A program made the position numbers and the translations under genes. Shown piece by piece: positions 7,554 through 16,082 of a stretch of 26,897 bases of DNA. Within the stretch, counting starts at the first letter, position 1. Every line of letters begins with the position of its first letter. Source of the DNA: CAZDBA01 sp964503615 (lineage in GTDB: Bacteria > Planctomycetota > Planctomycetia > Pirellulales > Pirellulaceae); contig CAZDBA010000058.1 of NCBI GenBank assembly GCA_964503615.1, forward strand, positions 1 through 26,897, given 5' to 3'. Below the pieces are notes generated by a model that did no database searches, was not told where the DNA came from, and saw nothing but the letters and a program-made list of their open reading frames with translations.

Positions 7554-7982
7554 GTTGCCGACCTAATGTTTTTGAACAGCCATATTCAGTTAAAACGACA
7601 TGTGACAGAAAGTCCTCTCCTTGGGACAATCTGCCACTTTGGCGTCAAGAATTGGCACTAAGGAACGGTTTTCGCTCGATTCGACTTCGGAACTTGGGCT
7701 TTTGATGCCAATTTTTGCCTAAAAGCCGGTATTGTCCGCAGCTGTGCGAAAGTTGAGATCCCCCTTCCCAATAAACTCCGATATTCTGAGAATACGTGCT
7801 CACCAAACGATCCTGAAACGGGTCGGTTTTGCTGAACTACCCCGTGCCGGCCAAAAATATTCGCTAACTGCTTTCGTACCTCGATATTGGTACGCGATTT
7901 GATAACAAGTAGCCGATTGCGAACTGTTAAGAAATATTACACAAACCTCCTTTTGCACTTTTGAAGTGCTGGATTTAGCTTC
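7554..7982 (+). promoter_or_regulatory. yidC upstream region and structured leader
   Basis: No gene seen. Two perfect small hairpins lie in the last 110 bases before yidC: CGTACC...GGTACG (7875-7880 and 7889-7894) and GCACTT-TTG-AAGTGC (7955-7969). The second ends 13 bases before the GTG start and just before a GGAT that may be the ribosome binding site, so it could influence translation start (inference). No promoter could be assigned with confidence. Confidence 0.3.
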
Positions 7983-10680
7983 GTGGAAAAACGCTCCCTC
8001 TTTTTTATCTTTACCTTCTCGATGGTTTTTATGGGCCTGTACTTTATGCAGGACCCCAAGCCCAAGATTCCCGAGGGGAAACAGGCTGGAGAAAACGCCG
8101 TAGCGGCTGCTGATGCNNNNNNNNNNNNNNNNNNNNNNNNNNNNNNNNNNNNNNNNNNNNNNNNNNNNNNNNNNNNNNNNNNNNNNNNNNNNNNNNNNNN
8201 NNNNNNNNNNNNNNNNTGGCGCCGAAGAAGACGGTGCTGATACCGCCGACGGTGAATCAGAAAATACTGATACCCCTGAAGAGGGTGAAGAAGCAGCTGA
8301 AGCGGGCGAAGGTACCAGCGAGGGGCAAGAAGCAGAAAAAGATACCGAGGAGATAAAAGCTGCAACGCCTGAGCAGTTTCCGATGTTGGGTTCACTTGAT
8401 CCCGCAGACAACACTCGTTTTCTGGTCACCTTCTCGACTCGTGGCGGCGCGATCAAGCAGATCGAAAGTAACATCCGCAAAAAACGCAAAAGCCGGCTGC
8501 GATATCGCGACTTGGAATACAAAGGTGGATACCTGGGCGAACTGAACCTGATGGACAGTATCGTAGGCCAAACCGAAACTGAGCTTGGGAAAACTTCGCT
8601 AAAAGTCCGCTCGGTTGGCAAGGGAACTCCGGCCGCAATAGGTGGTGTTCAAGTCGATGATGAAATCCTTTCGTTTAAAGGGCCCGATGATCCTGTTGAA
8701 GTTCCGGTCATTACGAAGGAACAGTTCCAGGAACAGCTGAGCGAAAAATACAAAGAAAGTAACTTGATTCAGTTGACGGTATGGCGCGACGGTGTTGAGA
8801 AACAACTGGACGTTACTTTGGCCCGCAAGCCGATTTCGATTACTCGACCCGAGCCCGACACCTTTGATTTGGGGCTGCGCAGTCCAGAGAGCTTTTTGCT
8901 GACACTCCGCAAACCAAGTGACGCCTTGAACTGGCCTGAGTTGGACCCGGATATGACCAACGCTCAATGGGACTTTGCAGAAACAGTCGTGGAGGGCCAA
9001 CCGGGAATCGAGTTTACTTACACGATCAGCGCCGCAAAACTCAAAAAACACCTGGTGCGAGGACCGATTAAGGTTACCCGTACCTACTGGTTGCCCGAGA
9101 TTGCCGAAGACGATCGGTACAATCTAAAAGCCAGAGATTCGCACGTGAAAACGCGAATCAAGATCGAAAACCTGGCGGGTGAGCCACTGGATGTCGCATA
9201 CGAATTGCGTGGCCCAACCGGAACTCCGACCGAGGGCTGGTGGTACGTCAATAAAATTCATGGTCGCTCTTCAGCGGTGGGCTATATGGCTGGGACACGT
9301 GATGTCGCTGGCAGTAGCGAATACAAGAACTACAAGTTCTTTGGCGGCCCAGAGATTATTAAGAACGCCGAATCGACTTCGCCTTCTTTTCAAGAAGTGT
9401 TTCACCCAACGATCGAAGCTTCCCAGAAAATCAAATACGTCGGTGTCGACACGCAGTACTTTAACGTTTCGCTTTTGCCGGCTGAGTCCGAGGCGAACAG
9501 CGAATGGCCTTATGTATGTCACACTGCGTTTGCCGGTCCGGTTGGAGGAAAAGTTCCTTCGGAAGATCGCAAGCTGAAACGGTTGGCGGATTGTACGTTC
9601 TTTTTGTTCGACCGAGTCCAGATTGGTGAAGAAGATGCCTACACGCAAGAGTTCGACATTTTTGCGGGGCCCAAAGAGCCGAACCTATTGGCAGCTTATG
9701 GTCTGGAAAACAATCGAACGTTTGGATGGTTCGCTCTGTTTTCAAAGCCGCTTTGTTGGTTGCTGAAAGTCTTTTACACAATCACAGGCAGTTGGAGTTA
9801 CGGTCTGGCGATCATCATGCTGACCGTATTGGTACGAAGTCTGATGATTCCGATTTCTCGCAAGGCGGCGCTTAATGCACAGATGATGCAGGCGTTGCAA
9901 CCGCAGATGAAAGCGATCGCCGATCGTTACAAAGACGACATGGAAGGGCGCGCGTCTGCACAGCGAGAGCTTTTCAAAAGGAATAAATACAACCCTTTCG
10001 GTGGTTGTCTGTTGATGTTCTTTCAGCTGCCGATTTTCATCGGGCTCTATCGCGGCTTGTCCGTCGATATCGCCCTGCGCGACCAGCCGTTAATTCCCGG
10101 CTTGAATTGGTGCACAAACCTGGCGGCACCTGACCAGTTGTTTTACTGGAAAGATTTCATGCCAAGCTTTTTGGCGAGCGAAACCGGATTCCTGGGTCCG
10201 TATTTTAATTTGCTGCCGATGTTCACGATCGTGCTGTTCCTCATGCAGCAAAAGCTGTTTACGCCGCCAGCGGTTGATGACCAGCAAAAGATGATGCAAA
10301 AGATGATGACGTTCATGATGTTCTTTATGGGCATCCTGTTTTTCAAAGTCCCCGCGGCACTTTGTCTGTACTTCATCACCTCCAGTTTGTGGGGAATCAT
10401 CGAGCGAAAGATGTTACCCAAGCCCAAGCTTTCTGATGAAAAGATTGCCGAGATCGGTGGCGGTTTAGATGCCGGAACGATTGTTGAGGGAAGCGTCGTT
10501 GATGAGAACGAGAATGGGAAAACGAAAAAGGAAGGCGGTTCCTGGCTAGATCGCATGAAGGAAGCGATCGAAGAAAACGCGACGGGCAAAAAGAAGAAGC
10601 AAACGTTTGAAACCTCAGCGGAAGAAAAGAAACAGATCGACCGCGACCGTCGCAAACGATTAAAGAAAAAAGGAAAATAG
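7983..10680 (+). CDS. yidC: Membrane protein insertase YidC (interrupted by assembly gap)
   Basis: YidC/Oxa1 inserts and folds inner-membrane proteins, alone or with SecYEG. The start is GTG 7983: MEKRSLFFIFTFSMVFMGLY is the classic YidC N-terminal anchor. The 100-N gap (8117-8216) falls in an acidic linker, so true length is unknown and the frames either side need not match. The large periplasmic domain follows, with a PDZ-like insertion at about 8578-8835 (core KGTPAAIGGVQVDDEILSFK). The insertase core (about 9790-10425) has the conserved TM2 arginine in TVLVRSLMIPISRKA, then FGGCLLMFFQLPIFIGLYRG and the last helices ending SSLWGIIERKM. A charged, lysine-rich tail of about 80 residues may contact ribosomes. 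It is followed 6 bases later by a small unknown gene. Confidence 0.95.
8117..8216. other. Assembly gap of 100 N inside yidC
   Basis: Exactly 100 N, the conventional length for a gap of unknown size. Flanking sequence encodes Ala/Glu/Gly/Asp-rich low-complexity protein, which may explain the failed assembly. Confidence 0.97.
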
Positions 10681-10686
10681 CAACCG

Positions 10687-11127
10687 GTGATCCCCGGCAT
10701 CGACTACGAACTGTTCGGCCTCACTCTGATTGAAGCGGTCCAACGGGTATCCGAGAAACAGGTTGGCCTCCAACAACAAATGCTCGAAGTGGTTACGCTT
10801 GCGGAAGAACAACTGAACATTGCCGGTGACACTTACGTCGCTTGGCACCTGTCGGAGATAGCAAATCGGGTTCTGGCCATTCTATATCCCAAGTTTTTTG
10901 ACTGGCATCAATGGACCACGAACGCCGATGAACGCAATGACCATCTTAGATCCCGCGGCAAATCTGAACTTGCGCCGGCGATACTGATACACAGAGTGCT
11001 TTACGGAATCTCATCTTTTGATTCAAATGACAAAATCAAAACTGCAGCGACAAGGTTGCTTAAACACTGTCCGGACACTGGCCCGAAGCCTGACCGGCCG
11101 TTCCAAGATGACATCGTGTGGTATTGA
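10687..11127 (+). CDS. Hypothetical protein downstream of yidC
   Basis: A 146-residue soluble protein with a GTG start, six bases after the yidC stop, so translational coupling or at least cotranscription is likely. The first 60 residues are predicted helical (LIEAVQRVSEKQVGLQQQML and so on); the C-terminus ends QDDIVWY. There is no signal peptide, membrane span or motif I recognise. In many bacteria the gene after yidC is jag (KH/R3H RNA-binding), but no KH or R3H signature (R...H) is visible here. Real-gene confidence rests on position, length and codon use. Confidence 0.6.
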   Translation: MIPGIDYELFGLTLIEAVQRVSEKQVGLQQQMLEVVTLAEEQLNIAGDTYVAWHLSEIANRVLAILYPKFFDWHQWTTNADERNDHLRSRGKSELAPAILIHRVLYGISSFDSNDKIKTAATRLLKHCPDTGPKPDRPFQDDIVWY

Positions 11128-11259
11128 ATGATTACACAGCACGAAACCTAAACAGAACCGCGTGATAACATCTATATGGCCTTTTTGGTCAAGTAGTCCG
11201 GACCGGTATCGCAGACGTTATCCCGCTTGAATGGTTAATGTTTTCATTTGGCATAGTTG

Positions 11260-12036
11260 ATGAACCTAACTGATCCTGACATAGAAGAAATTGAGAAATC
11301 GGTTGCCGCTTCGGATGATGCTCTGTGCGCGATTGAAGCAGATACTCGCTCTTACTCCGCGGCTGAACTGAAACGGATTTCCCGGCTCGACATCAACTTT
11401 TCGTTTTGGATGACAACCAAAAACCTCGATCTTTTCCGGGATGTGTTTCACGAATTTGGACTTAAGAACGATACACTTGTGGTGGTCTTTTCCGACCGCA
11501 GTTGGATCGACGATCAAATGATCCGATTTCACTTTGGGCAACCGTGGTTTGGGGACGAGCCGGGCTATTCTCGATGCAGTATCGGAATGACTCCGCAAAT
11601 GATGAGGACAGGAGGCTTTTTCGCTGACCTCCCACAATTGCTCAATGTAACCCGGGTGGTATTGGAAATAGATTCTAAAACTGAAAAACACTATCCGCCG
11701 GAACTTTTTCGACTTTTGAATTTCACACCTAAAGCGCAGTCACTAGACCTGACGTGGACGGGCGAGTTCCCTGCTCAACTGCTGAACGCGGTTCGTAAAC
11801 TGGAGGAAATTTCCGGACTCAAGTTGCGGGGACATCATATTCCGGCAACACTTCCCGGTAACTTTTTTGAGCAGATAGATTGCATTTCGACTCTTACACA
11901 TTTGAAACTTGCGAATATTGATATCGGACGAAATGACTTAGCGCCCCTTTCGCTTTCCCGAACGCTGCGTGATATTACTATTGATGGGAACGTCCACTCT
12001 GACGTGGCAACTGCGGTTGAGTCGCTGCGGGATTGA
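11260..12036 (+). CDS. Hypothetical LRR-like protein
   Basis: A 258-residue protein without signal peptide. The C-terminal half (about 150-250) has degenerate leucine-rich repeat character: AQSLDLTWTGEFPAQLLNAV, LEEISGLKLRGHHIPATLPG, STLTHLKLANIDIGRNDLAP, LSRTLRDITIDGNVHS. The N-terminal half is rich in aromatics (FSFWMTTKNLDLFRDVFHEF) and not recognised. I chose ATG 11260 over the adjacent TTG at 11257; neither has a good ribosome binding site. Role unknown; many planctomycete genomes carry cytoplasmic LRR-like proteins of this sort. Confidence 0.6.
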   Translation: MNLTDPDIEEIEKSVAASDDALCAIEADTRSYSAAELKRISRLDINFSFWMTTKNLDLFRDVFHEFGLKNDTLVVVFSDRSWIDDQMIRFHFGQPWFGDEPGYSRCSIGMTPQMMRTGGFFADLPQLLNVTRVVLEIDSKTEKHYPPELFRLLNFTPKAQSLDLTWTGEFPAQLLNAVRKLEEISGLKLRGHHIPATLPGNFFEQIDCISTLTHLKLANIDIGRNDLAPLSLSRTLRDITIDGNVHSDVATAVESLRD

Positions 12037-12269
12037 CTTCACACCGCAGGATCACAAAGTGATGAACCCAAACACTCTGATGTGGGCTGTTTAAAAAATG
12101 CCTTTTTTAATTGCGCAGAATTTTGAAGACCACGATGAATGCTTCCACTCACCTGCCGAATTCACAGGTGACGTCGAGTCGATTTGATCGCGAGAAAACA
12201 ACAAAGGTTTGACCGACTTGATCGCGATGAACCGCATGTTGGCCGGTGGGAGTGACAAGTGATTGCTGG

Positions 12270-12302
12270 GAGCCGGATGCTAGAAAGTGGCACGTCCGGA
12301 TC
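12270..12302 (+). ncRNA. Group II intron domain V-like hairpin (intron remnant)
   Basis: The stretch GAGCCGGATG ... GAAA ... CACGTCCGGATC matches the domain V pattern of bacterial group II introns (GAGCCGUAUG ... GAAA ... CACGUACGGUUC): AGC catalytic triad, lower helix CCGGA/TCCGG, two-base CG bulge side, GAAA loop. It is 33 rather than 34 bases, and the usual G-U next to the helix base is a G-A mismatch, so it looks degenerate. No reverse transcriptase frame, 5' GUGYG end or clear domain VI is visible. Best read as a decayed intron 3' part; match made from memory and by eye. Confidence 0.5.
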
Positions 12303-12362
12303 GGAGAGGGGCCAATGCTCAGTAACTTGCGTAACGTACTCGCAATATCACCAAGGCGAACA

Positions 12363-12390
12363 GGAGAGCGCGCCGACACGCGCGCTCTCC
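12363..12390. repeat. Long GC-rich hairpin
   Basis: Arms GGAGAGCGCG and CGCGCTCTCC pair perfectly over 10 bases, extended by one C-G pair, around a six-base loop. There is no T-run on either side. It could be a factor-dependent terminator between the convergent genes ending at 12036 (+) and 12506 (-), or part of the intron remnant. Confidence 0.5.
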
Positions 12391-12505
12391 GCTTCAAACC
12401 TTTTCGCTTTGGCTTACGCAACAGTGTAACAAGGCCTGCGCGTGACAGTGTCACTCGTACCACAGGACCTCTTGCACCGGAACTTTCAATTTCCGACGGC
12501 GTTTA

Positions 12506-13495
12506 CTATGGTCCGGAGGCCAAGATCTGGATGAATGGTGCGATGTCTCCAAAGTTAACGATACCGTCTTCGTTGACATCCGCTTCGCATTGAGAACCTG
12601 AGGTGGCCAGAATATTAATGAATGGTGCGATGTCTCCAAAGTCAACGGTGCCGCTAAGGTCAATATCACCAAGCAGACAGGCCCCCTCGTCGATTGTCAA
12701 AAGGATTTGTTCAAAACCAACACCAGTAATAGCGCCGCTGATAGTGGCCGGATCGAAACCAGTTTGGCCAACCAGAATTTCTTCTCCTGCAGCAATCTTC
12801 AAAGGAGTTTCAAAAGTAAACGTAAATAAGCTACTGTTAGTGGGTTCTGCCACGTCTGTAACGTAAGTACCCATCGTTAAATTCGGCAGAGTCAAATCAT
12901 TAAGATTCGTGATATTTTCCGCAGGACCGAATTGAAACGTCTCTCCGTCGTTAAGATTGGTTAGCGCAATCGCGGTGACAGTAACATCTTGATTGAAAGA
13001 GAACGTCAAGAATTCGTCATGCGTTGCATCCAGACGGAATGTGCTGCTTTCAAGGGTATCAAAGGGGGGGTCCCTGATATCTGTGCCAGTCGAACCACGC
13101 TGCGGCGTTCCTCGGAGTGCAATCCCGAGCCCAGTGACATTTAATTCAGCTCCAACAGAATCGCTATCAATTCCAGTAGTAGAAGTGGCATTGACAAGGG
13201 TGATCTCCAGCCCAGCGTCCCCAGCTTCAGGAACCATAAAGGTGGTGACCACTCCCTCCGGGAGGAACTCTGGCTCCAAAAGCACATTACTATTGGAGAT
13301 CATATCGGCATTTAGAGTGGTTTCAAAAATTGATTGATTTTCTTCAAGCCCATCGAAAAAGCTACCTGTCGTGTTGCCGTTAAGTGGATTCCCAAAGTCG
13401 ATTACAATAACATCTTCTTGCGCGTTTACCGACAAGCTGCAAAGGCAACAAGCACAGCAAAGAATGGCAGTGCGATAATTAACAAAACTCTTCAT
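12506..13495 (-). CDS. Secreted protein with C-terminal dockerin-like repeats
   Basis: A 329-residue exported protein. A Cys-rich signal peptide covers about 1-25 (AILCCACCLCSLSVNAQ). The middle 250 residues look like a beta-rich extracellular domain (many Thr, Asn, Gly, Phe) not assigned to a family. Residues 276-329 hold two EF-hand/dockerin type I loops: GDIDLSGTVDFGDIAPFINI and ADVNEDGIVNFGDIAPFIQI, each with the D-x-[DN]-x-[DS]-G-x-[VI] calcium pattern. Planctomycetes use such dockerins without cellulosomes; the partner is usually unknown. Start ATG 13495 has AAGGAG five bases upstream. The tail is almost the same module as in the next minus-strand gene. Confidence 0.82.
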   Translation of the reverse strand: MKSFVNYRTAILCCACCLCSLSVNAQEDVIVIDFGNPLNGNTTGSFFDGLEENQSIFETTLNADMISNSNVLLEPEFLPEGVVTTFMVPEAGDAGLEITLVNATSTTGIDSDSVGAELNVTGLGIALRGTPQRGSTGTDIRDPPFDTLESSTFRLDATHDEFLTFSFNQDVTVTAIALTNLNDGETFQFGPAENITNLNDLTLPNLTMGTYVTDVAEPTNSSLFTFTFETPLKIAAGEEILVGQTGFDPATISGAITGVGFEQILLTIDEGACLLGDIDLSGTVDFGDIAPFINILATSGSQCEADVNEDGIVNFGDIAPFIQILASGP

Positions 13496-13810
13496 TAGTT
13501 CTCCTTAAGTGTAGAACTTCTTAGTTGGTCAAGTTCAATATATAAATCTCAGGCTTCTAGGCCTCGAACCTGCTCCGCCTGATCGAGGACGTTGTAGAGG
13601 ATTATTCGGTTATATCTCAACGATCAAACAAATGCAAGAAAAATGGTCACGCTGTCTTAGAACGATTATTTCCGAGTTATCGATATTCGAGAAATAGCAG
13701 GCAAAAACTAGTCGAGTTTACTAGTCGAAATGGAAACCGGTGTTCTTGTTTTGAACGTTTTCGGCGGTGCGATCATCGCTTTGCCCTACAAAGTTGAGGC
13801 ATAAAAAGGG
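13496..13810. other. Intergenic region between the two dockerin genes
   Basis: No gene seen. It contains two direct copies of ACTAGTCGA (13707-13715 and 13720-13728), 13 bases apart start to start, which could be a protein site. Confidence 0.35.
13501..13506 (-). promoter_or_regulatory. Strong ribosome binding site
   Basis: AAGGAG on the minus strand, five bases before ATG 13495. Most genes in this window have weak sites, so this one is notable. Confidence 0.7.
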
Positions 13811-14923
13811 TTAGTTTCCGCCGCTGAGAAGTTCTATAAACGGCGCAATGTCGGAAAAATCTACGGTGCCATCAATGTTGATGTCTGCTTCGCAAACGTA
13901 AACGCCAGATGTAAGAACCAATACAAAGGGCGCGATATCCATAAAGTCGATTTGATCATCCAAGTTGACGTCCCCCTGGACGCAGAATAACGACAGGTCT
14001 TGAAAATCAATCACACCGTCGGCGTTGACATCCGCAGCAAGGTTGTAGGTGTCGTCTTCGAATGTAGTGCTTTGCAGGCTATCGACAAAGAACTCATCTG
14101 TCGCATCGATCACGCCGTCGCCGTTAACATCTCCAGGTTCAAAAGGATTGATGCGGCTGGCTTCGAACTCAAAAAGTGTCTGAGTCTGATTGCCCAGACC
14201 GGTGCGGGATTGAAGGAGAAACGAAGCGCGAAACTGGTTGATGTTGAGCATGTTCAACTCGCCCAACATATCCTGCCCGATATTCGTTGATGAACTTGGG
14301 TAAGAAGCATAGATTCCTGTTGGAGGCGGGAAAACCGGATTGCTGATTGTTCGGAATCCGGCAGTCAAGCCATCCTCAAAAACCCCTTGGAAGAACAATC
14401 CACTGGGGTCTGTGATGCGGATTGTGTTTTCGTTGGTCGAGATGGTGATGGTCTCTGTCCCCGAACCAACTACTTGGCCTGTCTCTGGATTGATTCGCCT
14501 CAATGTATTGGACCAAGTTCCGCTCAGCAGTGGGTTAGCAGAGCGGGGGCTTTCGAGAGTCAGCGGAAAATCTACAGTGGTTGTTGGAACACGATTACTT
14601 GTGAACGTGAATGCACCGTTGAATGGAAAAATAACAAAGTTGTCCGGGTCTTCGAAAGAACCGTCCATCGACGCATTGGGAATTAGAACGGTGCCATCGG
14701 CGGTAACGGTTCCCAAAAATCCGCCGCCGAAAATGTCGCGGATATTAAATTCCGTTGTGGAACCAGCGACGGGCGTGACTTGGAACCACTCAGTGCCATT
14801 GAACTGCCCTGTAAAACGATTGAAGTAAATCCCGCGAGGATCTATGTCTTGGGCACAAGCAAAGGAACTCACCAGAAAAACAGCAATCAGTCCCAAAAAC
14901 ATTGGCTTCTTTGAGTAGTTCAT
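13811..14923 (-). CDS. Secreted protein with four dockerin-like calcium loops
   Basis: A 370-residue exported protein. Signal peptide about 1-24 (KKPMFLGLIAVFLVSSFACA, cut before QDIDP). Residues 25-260 form a Thr/Gly/Phe-rich beta domain of unknown family. Then come two tandem dockerin-like pairs: 264-316 (GDVNGDGVIDATDEFFVDSL ... AADVNADGVIDFQDLSLF) and 317-370 (GDVNLDDQIDFMDIAPFVLV ... ADINIDGTVDFSDIAPFIEL). The loops have the D-x-N-x-D-G-x-I-D calcium pattern. Start ATG 14923 follows GAGGG at about 4 bases. It shares its last module with the downstream gene, so the pair may have arisen by duplication of that module or may target the same partner. Confidence 0.82.
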   Translation of the reverse strand: MNYSKKPMFLGLIAVFLVSSFACAQDIDPRGIYFNRFTGQFNGTEWFQVTPVAGSTTEFNIRDIFGGGFLGTVTADGTVLIPNASMDGSFEDPDNFVIFPFNGAFTFTSNRVPTTTVDFPLTLESPRSANPLLSGTWSNTLRRINPETGQVVGSGTETITISTNENTIRITDPSGLFFQGVFEDGLTAGFRTISNPVFPPPTGIYASYPSSSTNIGQDMLGELNMLNINQFRASFLLQSRTGLGNQTQTLFEFEASRINPFEPGDVNGDGVIDATDEFFVDSLQSTTFEDDTYNLAADVNADGVIDFQDLSLFCVQGDVNLDDQIDFMDIAPFVLVLTSGVYVCEADINIDGTVDFSDIAPFIELLSGGN

Positions 14924-15252
14924 TTGTCCCTCGATTCGGCGCGAAAACCAGCAGTCTAATCAAATTTGCACTAATCTCCACTAGTGGGATTGGGTGTACA
15001 GACTGGGCAACACCCTCGGCGAAGCTGGGAGGGGCGAAAATCATGCTTTGAGCGAAATTTTCGGGGAGGGCATTCCGTAAGGAGACACAAACAAGTTTTG
15101 GAAGGGTCTCGCGCTGCGAGCTTTCAAACCATCGCAGCGCCGATTAGTTCTTCCAACGGTCAGCAAATTCATTTCAGGTAACGCTATGCTCATCGTCTGG
15201 AGGGAGTAGAATGGATTGCGATCCTGATGTTTGATTTGCTAATCGAATTTAG
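14924..15252. other. Divergent intergenic region
   Basis: Separates the dockerin gene (-) from the membrane protein gene (+). No gene or clear promoter recognised. A small hairpin CTCGC-GCT-GCGAG lies near 15108-15120. Confidence 0.35.
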
Positions 15253-16005
15253 ATGCTTAAGAAAATTTTTGATCCGTTTTTTGTCGTGCCGTTTGTAATG
15301 CTGGTCATCGTGCTCAGTAGGGCAACGTTCGATAACGCTTGGTCGATTTGTGTAACGGTCATGATCTGTTTGTTTTTGGTCGGATCTATTTTTTCGTCGT
15401 TTTCGTTTAACTCAAATCGGGACAGTTTGATCCAGGGAGCTTTTGGCAAGTTGGGAGGAAAACTGTTCTGTTGGTTTGGAACGCTGTTTCCACTCGTGTG
15501 GCTTGGGGGTGCTGGCGTTATGTTGTACACCATGGTGGAGCAAGGCGCTTTCCCAGTATGGGTGGCTGTTATCATTGGATTGGGAGTAACGGTCTTTGTT
15601 GGTTCGGGGTTCATTTTACCGCAACTTCGGGAATGGTCGGACAAACGCAAGGGAATTGTCCGAATCCACATCGAGGAGTCTGAATTGATGCTAGGCGATG
15701 AGTTGGATGTGGCGGTCGAGATTGAACTCGGCTCTGATAGCTCGCTGCTCAATGGTGAAGTGTTGTTGGTTGCGGGTGAACCGGATTCCGGTCACGAACG
15801 GACTTTGGAAAGAAATTCGTTTGGACCTGAGGATTTTTCCCGGTCTGAAGACTCTGGATCCGAGTTGTACTTTTGTTTTCAGTTGTCCGGTGGCGAACTT
15901 GAGAATGCTGTTCGAGATGAACAGCCTTTGCATGTGGTTTGCAATGCAACGATCGGACAGCATGTGCGTTCGAAGGTCGTGCCTGTTTCGGTATCTGCCG
16001 TTTGA
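15253..16005 (+). CDS. Hypothetical inner-membrane protein with soluble C-terminal domain
   Basis: A 250-residue protein with four probable membrane spans at about 9-23, 29-49, 71-92 and 98-120 (for example WVAVIIGLGVTVFVGSGFIL). The C-terminal 125 residues are soluble, acidic and beta-like (RIHIEESELMLGDELDVAVE...), resembling an adaptor or arrestin-like beta fold in pattern only. The start is the first ATG; no clear ribosome binding site. It lies 77 bases upstream of mnmE on the same strand and may share its transcript. No function can be assigned. Confidence 0.65.
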   Translation: MLKKIFDPFFVVPFVMLVIVLSRATFDNAWSICVTVMICLFLVGSIFSSFSFNSNRDSLIQGAFGKLGGKLFCWFGTLFPLVWLGGAGVMLYTMVEQGAFPVWVAVIIGLGVTVFVGSGFILPQLREWSDKRKGIVRIHIEESELMLGDELDVAVEIELGSDSSLLNGEVLLVAGEPDSGHERTLERNSFGPEDFSRSEDSGSELYFCFQLSGGELENAVRDEQPLHVVCNATIGQHVRSKVVPVSVSAV

Positions 16006-16082
16006 TTTGGCAAGCTTTTTGCAACAATGGCCCAAACAAAGCAAAGATCAGGCCCTTTTCGAGTTTCCAATAAGCCAACGAA

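Larger units (their letters stand above)
12037..12505. other. Intergenic region with group II intron-like remnant
   Basis: No protein gene supported. It holds the domain V-like hairpin at 12270-12302 and a long GC-rich hairpin at 12363-12390. The open frames here are overprinted on these structured elements and are not credible. Confidence 0.5.

Noticed and set aside
7800..8621. 273-codon minus-strand frame across the N gap
   Set aside because: It is antisense to yidC, serine/proline-rich as the reverse of an acidic linker, and bridged by unknown bases.
12149..12593. Frames on both strands over the intron-like region
   Set aside because: They are overprinted on the domain V-like and GC-rich hairpins and have no protein features.
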